Assembly: GCF_947169445.1 (NCBI RefSeq)
Contig: NZ_CAMVPU010000080.1
Coordinates: 1-12,595 of the forward strand
Direction of reading: 5' to 3'
Source of the DNA: an uncultured Butyrivibrio sp.
GTDB lineage: Bacteria; Bacillota; Clostridia; Lachnospirales; Lachnospiraceae
DNA length: 12,595 bases
Below, piece by piece: positions 6,233 through 12,595 of this stretch (positions within the stretch are counted from its first letter, which is position 1; every line of letters begins with the position of its first letter). The notes beneath the pieces are model-generated. The model was not told where the DNA came from and ran no database searches. It worked only from the letters and a program-made list of their open reading frames with translations. A program made the translations under genes and the position numbers.

Positions 6233-7666
6233 ATGAAAAGAAAGTTACTTGGTATGATGCTTTCTGCAACTATGGTAGCTGGTATGCTTACAGCTTGTGG
6301 CGAGACAGCAGCAACCACAACAGAGACACCTGCAGCTGAGACAAAGACAGAGACAGCAGCAGAGACAAAGACAGAAACTGCAGCATCTGACACAGCAGCT
6401 GAGACAGCAGCTGCACCTGCAGCTGACGAGGGCAAGGTTCTCAACATTTCTGCATGGAATGAAGAGTTCAAGTCACGTCTTACAGATCACTATCCTGGAT
6501 ATGAGGTAGTTGATGGAACAACAGGTAAGATTGGTGATGTAACAGTTAAGTGGCTTATTACTCCTAACGAAGAGAACGCTTACCAGAACAGACTTGATGA
6601 GCTTCTTCTTGCACAGGACAGCGCAGCAGCAGATGACAAGGTTGATCTTTTCCTTGTAGAGGCTGACTATGCCGTTAAGTACACAGACACAGATTACACA
6701 GTACCTGTTAAGGATCTTGGAATCACAGATGATGATCTCAAGAATCAGTATTCATACACACAGGCTGTTGTTACAGATTCTAACGGAGTTCTTAAGGGAA
6801 CATCATGGCAGGGCTGCCCTGGCGTTATGATCTATAACAGAGCAATTGCTAAGGAAGTATTCGGAACAGACGAGCCTGCAGATATCCAGGCTAAGTTCTC
6901 TGATTGGGATAAGTTCTTCGCGTCAGCCGGTGAGCTTGACAAGGCTGGTTACGATGTAATTTCTTCAACAGCTGATACATTCCGTGTATATCAGAACAAC
7001 GCTAAGCTTCCTTGGGTAAACGGAACACAGATTCAGGTTGATGACAACCTTAAGAAGTGGGTTGAAGATTCTAAGAAGCTTGCAGATGCTGGCTACTGCA
7101 ACACATGGGGCCAGTGGGGTGAAGACTGGAACAAGGGCTTCTATCCAGAAGGAAAGGTATTTGCTTACTTTGGACCAGCTTGGCTTATCGATTTCTGTAT
7201 GGCAGCTGATGTAGAAGGTTCTGTTGGACACGATGGCGGCTGGGCTGCTACAGAAGGACCTCAGGGCTTCTATTGGGGCGGTACATGGATCTGCGCAGCA
7301 GCTGGAACAGACAATGCTAGCCTTGTTGCAGATATCATGAGAAAGATGACATGCGATCCTGAAGTTATGAAGGATATCGTTCTTAAGGACAATGACTTCG
7401 TAAACAACAAGCCAGTTATGGAAGAGCTTGCAAACGATCCTAACTACTCAAATGCAGTTCTTGGCGGACAGAACCCTCTTAAGATGTTCTGCGCTGGTGC
7501 TGACAACATCGATATGGCTAACCTTACAGCTTATGATCAGGGTCTTCTTGGTGACTTCCAGACAGCTATGGGCGACTACATCAATGGCAACTATGCTACA
7601 TATGATGAGGCTCTTGAGCAGTTCTACACACTTGCACTTCAGAGATATCCTGAGCTTACAAGATAA
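6233..7666 (+). CDS. Sugar ABC transporter substrate-binding lipoprotein
   Basis: The 477-residue precursor has a lipoprotein signal peptide (MKRK, hydrophobic 5-19, lipobox LTAC with Cys22), a Thr/Glu/Ala-rich tether (about 23-66), and a family 1-type extracellular binding domain starting at KVLNISAW. It would be lipid-anchored outside the membrane and deliver sugar to the two permeases downstream. Linkage to cellobiose phosphorylase suggests cellobiose or short cellodextrins; the aromatic-rich segment around 285-345 (TWGQWGEDW, GGTW) suits carbohydrate stacking. I chose ATG 6233 (GGAGG at 6218-6222, spacing 10) over TTG 6227. Codon use is strongly biased, with threonine almost always ACA, which points to high expression. 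A hairpin 41 nt after the stop probably protects this part of the message. Confidence 0.92.
   Translation: MKRKLLGMMLSATMVAGMLTACGETAATTTETPAAETKTETAAETKTETAASDTAAETAAAPAADEGKVLNISAWNEEFKSRLTDHYPGYEVVDGTTGKIGDVTVKWLITPNEENAYQNRLDELLLAQDSAAADDKVDLFLVEADYAVKYTDTDYTVPVKDLGITDDDLKNQYSYTQAVVTDSNGVLKGTSWQGCPGVMIYNRAIAKEVFGTDEPADIQAKFSDWDKFFASAGELDKAGYDVISSTADTFRVYQNNAKLPWVNGTQIQVDDNLKKWVEDSKKLADAGYCNTWGQWGEDWNKGFYPEGKVFAYFGPAWLIDFCMAADVEGSVGHDGGWAATEGPQGFYWGGTWICAAAGTDNASLVADIMRKMTCDPEVMKDIVLKDNDFVNNKPVMEELANDPNYSNAVLGGQNPLKMFCAGADNIDMANLTAYDQGLLGDFQTAMGDYINGNYATYDEALEQFYTLALQRYPELTR
6338..6385 (+). repeat. Tandem 24-bp repeat in the lipoprotein tether
   Basis: Two adjacent 24-bp copies (6338-6361 and 6362-6385) agree at 22 of 24 positions and encode ETKTETAA twice. 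They lie in the flexible segment between the lipid-anchored Cys and the binding domain. Copy number may vary between strains without harming the fold. Confidence 0.8.
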
Positions 7667-7706
7667 GAAGCATCGTTTGAACTATTGTCTTGGTTAGTTA
7701 AATAAT

Positions 7707-7734
7707 TTGCCTGTCGGCTTTGGCCGGCAGGCAA
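7707..7734 (+). promoter_or_regulatory. Intra-operon hairpin between binding protein and permeases
   Basis: TTGCCTGTCGGC and GCCGGCAGGCAA pair over 12 bp (one T-G) around a TTTG loop; TTCTTT follows. It lies 41 nt after the binding-protein stop and about 100 nt before the permease start. The tail is not a clean T-run, so it may be a partial terminator or a barrier to 3' exonucleases that gives more binding protein than permease, as known in malE-malF-type operons. Confidence 0.75.
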
Positions 7735-7831
7735 TTCTTTAAAAAACGCTTTTAATTTTGTAAAGAGTAGAGGTTATTGCCTTGGCAGAAATGCGTTGCA
7801 GTAACGAGTTAGTAATGTGGAGGTAGAGAGT

Positions 7832-8749
7832 ATGGACAAGAAAAAGTCCAATTCTAACGTGGTAAAGTTTAATAGATGGGGATACATCTTTCTTTTACCA
7901 TTTATAATTACTTATTTGATTTTTAGTTTTGTACCGCTTTGTACAACAATCTACAACAGCTTTTTCGAAAATTATCGTTCCGGACTTAAGCAGATAGGAC
8001 CAAACTTTGTGGGTATCCAGAACTATATTAACCTGCTTAGCTCACCGGAAATTTGGAAATATCTGATCAATACACTTATCATGTGGGTTGGCGGTTTCAT
8101 CCCACAGATTGTTATTGCTCTTTTGCTTGCTTACTGGTTTTCTGATCCAAGTCTTAGAGTTAAGGGACAGAGATTTTTTAAGACAGTTATTTACATGCCA
8201 AACCTTATCATGGCATCAGCTTTCTCAATGCTGTTCTTCGCTCTTTTCTCAGATAGTGGTCCTATAAACCAGATTCTTTTAAGCCTTGGAATCCTTCATG
8301 AGCCATTTAAGTTTTTCCAGTATGTGACTGCATCAAGAATGCTTGTTATGCTCATGAACTTCCTTATGTGGTTTGGTAATACCACAATACTTCTTATGGC
8401 AGGTATGCTTGGTATTGACTCATCACTTTATGAGGCTGCCCAGGTTGATGGTGCGACAGCTTCACAGGTATTCTTTAAGATTACAATGCCTATTCTTCGT
8501 CCTATTTTCGTATATGTGCTTATCACATCACTTATCGGTGGTCTGCAGATGTTCGATGTTCCTCAGATCCTGACAAATGGACGAGGCAATCCTACGGATT
8601 CCTTAACCACAGTTATCATGTTGCTGAACCGTTATCTTACCAGCAAGGATGTAGGCCGTGGCGGTGCTCTGTCAGTATTCCTATTTGTGGTAACTGGTAT
8701 TCTGAGTTTGGTTGTATTCAGAATTAACAGCACCAAGGATAAAGATTGA
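7832..8749 (+). CDS. Sugar ABC transporter permease (MalF/UgpA type)
   Basis: The 305-residue membrane protein has about six membrane segments (first at 17-38, then about 78-102, 117-139, 168-192, 222-245 and 277-297). The cytoplasmic EAA loop EAAQVDGATASQVFFKITMP (201-220) docks onto the transporter ATPase. With the next gene it forms the heterodimeric channel of a CUT1-family importer. The start is ATG 7832, with GGAGG at 7819-7823 8 nt upstream; the in-frame GTG at 7817 overlaps the ribosome site and is unlikely to be used. Its stop is 14 nt before the next start, so the permeases are cotranscribed. Confidence 0.92.
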   Translation: MDKKKSNSNVVKFNRWGYIFLLPFIITYLIFSFVPLCTTIYNSFFENYRSGLKQIGPNFVGIQNYINLLSSPEIWKYLINTLIMWVGGFIPQIVIALLLAYWFSDPSLRVKGQRFFKTVIYMPNLIMASAFSMLFFALFSDSGPINQILLSLGILHEPFKFFQYVTASRMLVMLMNFLMWFGNTTILLMAGMLGIDSSLYEAAQVDGATASQVFFKITMPILRPIFVYVLITSLIGGLQMFDVPQILTNGRGNPTDSLTTVIMLLNRYLTSKDVGRGGALSVFLFVVTGILSLVVFRINSTKDKD

Positions 8750-8763
8750 GAGGAGAAACAGGG

Positions 8764-9627
8764 ATGAATAACGATATACAAATGAAATCCCATGGTGTTC
8801 CAATTGGGATCAGAAGACTAATCGCTTACATAGTTCTTATATTTTTTACGTTCCTTTGCTTGATCTGGTTTTATATTTTGCTTATTAACTCAACCAGATC
8901 ACATTCAGAGATGACTCTTGGATTTACACTTCTTCCAAGCACACATCTTTTGGATAACTGGAATAGTCTTATAACAGGTACTATTCCGATTGCAAAAGGT
9001 TTTGCAAACAGTTTGACTGTTTCAGTATGCACAGCTGTTCTTTGCTCATATTTCTCAGCTATGACAGCTTACGCAATCAACACATACAGATTCAAGGGAA
9101 GAGAGGCTATTGCTGCATTTATCCTGGCAGTAATGATGATTCCTGGACAGGTTACTGCTCTTGGTTTCTTACAGCTCATCAATAAGATGGGACTTGATGA
9201 TTCAATCGTTCCACTTATTATCCCTGCAATTGCTTCACCTGTAACATATTTCTACTTGAAGCAGTATATGGAGAGTAACCTTCCGATGTCTCTTGTTGAG
9301 GCTGCCAGAATTGATGGATCAGGTGAATTCCGTACATTTAATACAATTATCTTACCTCTTATAAAGCCTGCTATCAGTGTTCAGATGATATTTAGCTTTG
9401 TAGGAAGCTGGAATAACTACTTTACTCCTGCACTTATTCTTCATACCGATTCTAAGAAGACACTGCCTGTTATGATCGCTCAGCTTCGTGGTGCTGACTG
9501 GCTTAGATTTGATATGGGACAGATTTACATTATGATTGCAGCTTCAATTTTCCCTGTAATTGTAGTTTATCTCTTCCTTTCTAAGTACATTGTAGGAGGA
9601 GTTTCTTCCGGAGCAGTAAAGGGTTAA
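8764..9627 (+). CDS. Sugar ABC transporter permease (MalG/UgpE type)
   Basis: The 287-residue protein is the second channel subunit: a membrane segment at about 19-41, a short extracytoplasmic part, further segments at about 80-105, 115-137, 145-163, 204-225 and 252-273, and the EAA loop EAARIDGSGEFRTFNTIILP (179-198). The DNWNSL stretch and conserved C-terminal GGVSSGAVKG are usual in CUT1 MalG-like proteins. AGGAG at 8751-8755 lies 8 nt before ATG 8764; the TTG at 8746 that would overlap the previous gene is rejected. No ATPase gene follows, as in many Gram-positive CUT1 systems that share one MsmX/MsmK-like ATPase. Confidence 0.92.
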   Translation: MNNDIQMKSHGVPIGIRRLIAYIVLIFFTFLCLIWFYILLINSTRSHSEMTLGFTLLPSTHLLDNWNSLITGTIPIAKGFANSLTVSVCTAVLCSYFSAMTAYAINTYRFKGREAIAAFILAVMMIPGQVTALGFLQLINKMGLDDSIVPLIIPAIASPVTYFYLKQYMESNLPMSLVEAARIDGSGEFRTFNTIILPLIKPAISVQMIFSFVGSWNNYFTPALILHTDSKKTLPVMIAQLRGADWLRFDMGQIYIMIAASIFPVIVVYLFLSKYIVGGVSSGAVKG

Positions 9628-9663
9628 TAATGAGTTTTGACAGCTTATCGCTGATTAAATTTG

Positions 9664-9705
9664 ATGAGGTAACTTATCTCCATATAAGTTTATCTTCATA
9701 TTTTT
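9664..9705 (+). terminator. Terminator of the transporter operon
   Basis: AACTTAT (9671-9677) and ATAAGTT (9684-9690) form a 7-bp stem around a 6-nt loop. The stem extends outward with small bulges (ATGAGGT with ATCTTCAT) and is followed by TTTTT at 9701-9705 and a T-rich stretch to 9718. The stem is AT-rich, so it may be only moderately efficient. Confidence 0.6.
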
Positions 9706-9728
9706 ACTCTTTCCTTTTATAAGCGTTT

Positions 9729-9762
9729 GAAAGCCATGGCGTTCCCCGATGCCATGGCTTTC
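9729..9762 (+). ncRNA. Perfect 12-bp hairpin with possible pseudoknot
   Basis: GAAAGCCATGGC (9729-9740) and its exact reverse complement (9751-9762) enclose a 10-nt loop GTTCCCCGAT. CCCCG in the loop (9744-9748) is complementary to CGGGG at 9771-9775, just outside the stem, so an H-type pseudoknot is possible. No T-run follows, so it does not look like a terminator. It may be the first domain of a structured RNA that includes the long hairpin downstream. Confidence 0.45.
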
Positions 9763-9784
9763 GCACGTTCCGGGGGTGTTGGTG

Positions 9785-10026
9785 GCTTCGCGGACGCCGG
9801 GGGAGGTAGTGCGGGTATAAATGTTTGTTTTCGTCTGCGCGGTGATTTTCATAAATTCAAAAGATAGAAATATTATTCCTGAGGGCAAAACTCGGCGCTA
9901 CGCACCTCAAACATGTTGCCCTCAATGCGGAATAATATTTCTGTCTTTTTCATTTTGAAAATCATCCTGCTAGTCCGAGAACTGCACATTTATGCCTGCA
10001 CTACCATATTCTGGTGTCAGCGAAGC
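9785..10026 (+). ncRNA. Very long imperfect hairpin, possible structured RNA or mobile palindrome
   Basis: Two arms of about 104 nt pair almost end to end: 9785-9800 with 10011-10026 (one G-A mismatch), 9805-9824 with 9986-10005 (no mismatch), an irregular helix 9827-9842 with 9966-9982, then 9841-9851 with 9956-9966, 9859-9879 with 9929-9949, and 9880-9888 with 9916-9924, closing a 27-nt loop. Six G/T oppositions in the regular helices are G-U pairs in plus-strand RNA; I saw no A/C opposition, which would favour the minus strand. There is no protein-coding signal and no terminator T-run after it. The region has GC-rich patches unlike its AT-rich surroundings. I do not recognise the family. 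Alternatives are a MITE-like insertion or a long extragenic palindrome. Confidence 0.55.
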
Positions 10027-10100
10027 TTCACTGGGACTGTATTTGGTGATAGTGACTATAATAAGTTTGTATAATGTGTTTTTTTATGCATATTTGACGA

Positions 10101-10129
10101 TTGTCTCTATGACTTTAATGTGCTAAAAT
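10101..10129 (+). promoter_or_regulatory. Promoter of the pheB/hom cluster
   Basis: TTGTCT (10101-10106) and TAAAAT (10124-10129) are 17 nt apart, with TGC before the -10 (extended -10). Transcription would begin near 10136, leaving a leader of about 77 nt. Two further TATAAT hexamers at 10057-10062 and 10070-10075 lack a good -35. Confidence 0.6.
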
Positions 10130-10156
10130 CCTTTTAGTGCAGACACATGTCCGCAA

Positions 10157-10194
10157 CACACAAACAAATTCCGCGAAAAGCATACATTTGTGTG
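10157..10194 (+). promoter_or_regulatory. Leader hairpin just before the pheB ribosome site
   Basis: CACACAAA (10157-10164) pairs perfectly with TTTGTGTG (10187-10194) around a 22-nt loop, ending 4 nt before the AAGGAG at 10199-10204. It could influence translation initiation. No T-box motif (GGTGG...ACCGCG) is present in the leader. Confidence 0.35.
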
Positions 10195-10212
10195 CACCAA
10201 GGAGACTTTTTC

Positions 10213-10668
10213 ATGCAGCAGGATACAGGATATTTTTTAATTAAAAAGCAGGCCGTGCCGGAGGTGCTTCTTAAGGTAGTAGAGGCGAAGAAACTGTTGG
10301 AATCAGGCAAGGTGAAGACGGCTGCAGAGGCTGCGGCATCACTTGGGATCAGTCGCAGTTCTTTTTATAAATATAAGGAAGATATTTACGAATTTCATGA
10401 TAGTTTGCAGGGAACGACGCTGACGCTTACTTTTCAGATGAATGACGAGGTTGGACTTTTATCTTATGTCCTTAATCTTATAGCGGAGTTTGGGGCAAAC
10501 ATTCTTACTATTCATCAGTCCATTCCACTTAACGGGGTGGCGTCATTATCAATAACAATTCAGGTTTTGCCGACAACAAGAGATATCATGGAGATGATAT
10601 CCAAAATGGAAAATGTGGAAGGTGTACACAAGGTTCATATTACGGGACGAAGTGCATCACTTACTTGA
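10213..10668 (+). CDS. pheB: PheB-like protein with ACT domain
   Basis: The 151-residue protein fits the PheB/UPF0735 family of Firmicutes: an N-terminal helical, helix-turn-helix-like part (about 14-60, with KTAAEAAASLGISRSSFYKYKEDI) and a C-terminal ACT domain (about 69-146) that usually binds amino acids. The family was linked to phenylalanine synthesis in Bacillus by gene position, but its activity is not established. It is probably a cytosolic sensor or regulator. I use ATG 10213 with AAGGAGA at 10199-10205, spacing 7; the in-frame ATG 10147 has no ribosome site and the extra 22 residues do not look like the family. It precedes homoserine dehydrogenase by about 100 nt in the same direction, a common pairing in clostridia. 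Confidence 0.87.
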   Translation: MQQDTGYFLIKKQAVPEVLLKVVEAKKLLESGKVKTAAEAAASLGISRSSFYKYKEDIYEFHDSLQGTTLTLTFQMNDEVGLLSYVLNLIAEFGANILTIHQSIPLNGVASLSITIQVLPTTRDIMEMISKMENVEGVHKVHITGRSASLT

Positions 10669-10716
10669 TAGATATATTTATGTTTGCGGCTTAAGTTTTT
10701 GCCGGACATACATCTA
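10669..10716 (+). promoter_or_regulatory. Multi-part hairpin between pheB and hom
   Basis: Three short helices stack in order: TAGAT/ATCTA (10669-10673 with 10712-10716), TATGT/ACATA (10679-10683 with 10706-10710) and CGGC/GCCG (10687-10690 with 10701-10704), closing a TTAAGTTTTT loop. There is no T-run after it, so it is not a standard terminator. It may tune hom expression or stabilise an mRNA end. Confidence 0.35.
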
Positions 10717-10773
10717 TAAATGAAAACGAAGCAGTGAATAATGGCAAAAGCCATAGATATAATGGAGGACAGC

Positions 10774-11982
10774 ATGGCAAAGGTAGCAGTTTTGGGATAT
10801 GGAACAGTTGGAAGCGGCGTGGTTGAAGTGCTCGACACAAACGCATCAGAAGTTGCAAAGAGCGCAGGAGAAGTGCTTGAGCTCAAATATATTCTGGATC
10901 TTCGTGATTTTCCTGGAGATAAGCATGAATCACAGGTTGTACATGATATAGATATCATCCTTAATGATCCTGAGGTTGATGTTATCTGCGAGACAATGGG
11001 CGGAATCGAGCCGGCATTTTCTTTTGAGAAAAGAGCTTTGGAATGCGGAAAAAGCGTGTGCACATCCAATAAAGAGCTTGTTGCAGCTCACGGACCTGAA
11101 CTTGTAGAGCTTGCCAAAAAGAATAATGTCAGCTACCTTTTTGAGGCCAGTGTAGGAGGCGGTATTCCGGTTCTTCGTGCTCTGAATGATTCACTTAAGC
11201 ATGAAAAGATTGATGCCATTACAGGTATTTTAAATGGTACTACCAACTATATCCTCACCAAGATGGATAAGGAAGGCATGGGCTTTGAAACTGTCCTTAA
11301 AAAGGCACAGGAAAAGGGATATGCCGAGAGAAATCCTGAGGCTGATGTGGAAGGCTACGATGCCTGCCGTAAGATAGCAATTCTTGCAAGCCTTATGAGT
11401 GGTAAACATGTTCATTATGAGGATATATATACAGAAGGTATTTCCAAGATAAATATTCAGGATTTTGAGTACGCCAGGGCTTTGAATATGTCTATCAAGC
11501 TTCTTGCAATGTGTAAAAGAAATGAGAACGGATTTTTTACCCTGGTAGCTCCTTTCCTGGTTCCTGCTGAGAATCCTCTTGCAAGCGTAAATGGCGTATT
11601 TAATGCCATTGATGTACATGGAAATATGCTTGGAGACGTAATGTTTTACGGCAAAGGCGCCGGTAAAAACGCAACAGCCAGTGCGGTTGTGGCCGACGTT
11701 ATAGACATCGTCAAGCATAAAGGAAAGCACATTGAAGTTAATATGAAGGCTGAAAAAGCGCAGCTTTCTCCTAAGGATAATGCAGTAAGACGTTTCTTTG
11801 TACGTGTTTCCGAAAGCCTTACGGATCAGGCAAAAGAGGTATTTGGAAATGATGTCGAGGTTGTTAAGAGAAATAGTATCCCAGGCGAGTTTGCGTTTAT
11901 CACAGATCTGATCTCAGAAAAAGATTTTGAGGAAAGACTCTGGAAGATGGACAGCGTTAAGGGTTATTTGAGACTGTACTAA
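10774..11982 (+). CDS. hom: Homoserine dehydrogenase
   Basis: The enzyme reduces aspartate semialdehyde to homoserine with NAD(P)H, the entry to threonine and methionine. The 402 residues show the Rossmann motif VLGYGTVGSG (7-16), TSNKELVA (97-104), the catalytic signature with GILNGTTNYIL (151-161), NPEADVEGYDACRK (187-200) carrying the expected acidic residues and Lys200, and GKGAGKNATASAVVADV (293-309). The last 65 or so residues take the place of the regulatory ACT domain, but the usual PGVL-type motif is not visible, so feedback control by threonine may be altered. I chose ATG 10774 (GGAGG at 10764-10768, 5 nt upstream) over ATG 10741, which has no ribosome site. Aspartate kinase follows after 62 nt. 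Confidence 0.95.
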   Translation: MAKVAVLGYGTVGSGVVEVLDTNASEVAKSAGEVLELKYILDLRDFPGDKHESQVVHDIDIILNDPEVDVICETMGGIEPAFSFEKRALECGKSVCTSNKELVAAHGPELVELAKKNNVSYLFEASVGGGIPVLRALNDSLKHEKIDAITGILNGTTNYILTKMDKEGMGFETVLKKAQEKGYAERNPEADVEGYDACRKIAILASLMSGKHVHYEDIYTEGISKINIQDFEYARALNMSIKLLAMCKRNENGFFTLVAPFLVPAENPLASVNGVFNAIDVHGNMLGDVMFYGKGAGKNATASAVVADVIDIVKHKGKHIEVNMKAEKAQLSPKDNAVRRFFVRVSESLTDQAKEVFGNDVEVVKRNSIPGEFAFITDLISEKDFEERLWKMDSVKGYLRLY

Positions 11983-12044
11983 GGCGAATAGCTTTATTGA
12001 GCATGAATGAATAAATTAGAAAGAACAGGAGTTAGCGTATTATT

Positions 12045-12595
12045 ATGAAAAAAGTAGTCAAATTCGGTGGTAGTTCACTTGCCAGTGCAGAGCAGTTCAA
12101 AAAGGTTGGCGATATCATTAAGGCAGATCCTGACAGAGTTTACGTTGTGCCTTCAGCTCCCGGAAAAAGAAATTCCAAGGACACAAAGGTTACAGACATG
12201 CTTTACAAGACCTATGCACTTGCAGAAGCAGGTAAGGACTTTGGAAAGCAGCTTTCTGATATTAAAGCTCGTTACGATGAGATTATCAAGGGGCTTAACT
12301 TAAAGCTGAGTCTTGCTGATGAGTTTAAGACAATTGAAAAGAACTTTAAAAATAAAGCAGGTAATGATTATGCTGCAAGCCGTGGCGAGTATTTAAACGG
12401 AATTATAATGGCTGCTTATCTTGGCTATGAATTCATTGATTCAGCTACCGTTGTTGCTTTTGACAAGAACGGTGAGTTTGACAGTGAAAAGACAAATAAG
12501 CTTATGGGTAAGAAACTCGAGAAGACTCCCAAGGCTGTTATTCCCGGATTTTACGGTGCATATCCTGACGGAAGCATAAAGACCTTTTCAAGAGG
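12045..12595 (+). CDS. lysC: Aspartate kinase, N-terminal part (runs off the window)
   Basis: The reading frame is open from ATG 12045 to the window end, giving 183 of the usual 400-450 or so codons. It begins MKKVVKFGGSSLAS, with the nucleotide-binding KFGGSS of aspartate kinases. Next come SAPGKR (37-42) with KVTDML, ASRGEYLNG (111-119) and PGFYGAYPDG (167-176), all in the family order. The enzyme phosphorylates aspartate, the first step towards lysine, methionine and threonine. The ACT domains would lie beyond the window, so feedback type cannot be read. AGGAG at 12027-12031 is 13 nt before the ATG, a rather long spacing. It follows hom in the same direction, probably as one transcript. 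The symbol lysC is used generically. Confidence 0.93.
   Translation, partial: MKKVVKFGGSSLASAEQFKKVGDIIKADPDRVYVVPSAPGKRNSKDTKVTDMLYKTYALAEAGKDFGKQLSDIKARYDEIIKGLNLKLSLADEFKTIEKNFKNKAGNDYAASRGEYLNGIIMAAYLGYEFIDSATVVAFDKNGEFDSEKTNKLMGKKLEKTPKAVIPGFYGAYPDGSIKTFSR

Noticed and set aside
9637..9665. Promoter TTGACA-17-TTTGAT for the long hairpin RNA
   Set aside because: The -35 is perfect but the -10 is poor, and transcription would start inside the operon terminator, which makes it unconvincing as the source of the RNA.
9655..9888. 77-residue minus-strand open frame in the gap after the permeases
   Set aside because: It overlaps the terminator and the structured inverted repeats, has no ribosome site or recognisable protein features, and its composition follows the palindromic DNA.
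10130..10212. T-box or amino-acid riboswitch before the pheB/hom cluster
   Set aside because: No T-box GGTGG/ACCGCG motif, no lysine-riboswitch-like length and no terminator pair; the leader is only about 77 nt.

Overview
The window looks like chromosomal DNA of a low-GC, fibre-degrading Firmicute, most likely a Lachnospiraceae (Butyrivibrio/Pseudobutyrivibrio-like). The grounds are AT-rich spacers, strong GGAGG ribosome sites, a GH94 cellobiose phosphorylase close in sequence to the clostridial enzyme, a CUT1-type sugar ABC transporter without its own ATPase, and a YerC-type TrpR-like regulator. Assignment is from remembered family sequences; no search was run.

Layout. (1) 1-591: the first codons of a cold-shock protein gene (minus strand) diverge from a yerC-like gene; each has a clear extended -10 promoter. 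(2) 614-2041: a long palindrome (REP-like, possibly a two-way terminator) separates yerC from a minus-strand operon of an M23/LytM-like membrane protein followed by a bactofilin. The LytM domain has lost its visible zinc ligands. (3) 2183-9705: a cellobiose-use locus. The cellobiose phosphorylase (minus) diverges from a LacI-family regulator (plus), with three near-evenly spaced operator-like sites between them. The regulator is followed by a sugar-binding lipoprotein, a stable intra-operon hairpin, and two permease genes ending in a terminator. (4) 9628-10212: a gene-free stretch with a small hairpin and a very long imperfect hairpin of about 240 nt. Every G/T-type non-Watson-Crick position in its arms can pair as G-U in plus-strand RNA, so a structured RNA is possible. 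This is the most unusual item here. (5) 10101-12595: an amino-acid cluster of a PheB-like ACT-domain protein, homoserine dehydrogenase and the first 183 codons of aspartate kinase, cut by the window edge.

How it works together. The binding protein and permeases would import cellobiose or short cellodextrins using an ATPase encoded elsewhere. The cytosolic phosphorylase would split cellobiose with phosphate to glucose-1-phosphate and glucose, and the LacI regulator would control both arms. The hom/aspartate kinase cluster feeds the threonine, methionine and lysine branch.

Several genes have an upstream in-frame ATG/GTG/TTG that overlaps or sits next to the Shine-Dalgarno. I moved those starts downstream: cellobiose phosphorylase to 4741, binding protein to 6233, permeases to 7832 and 8764, pheB to 10213, hom to 10774.
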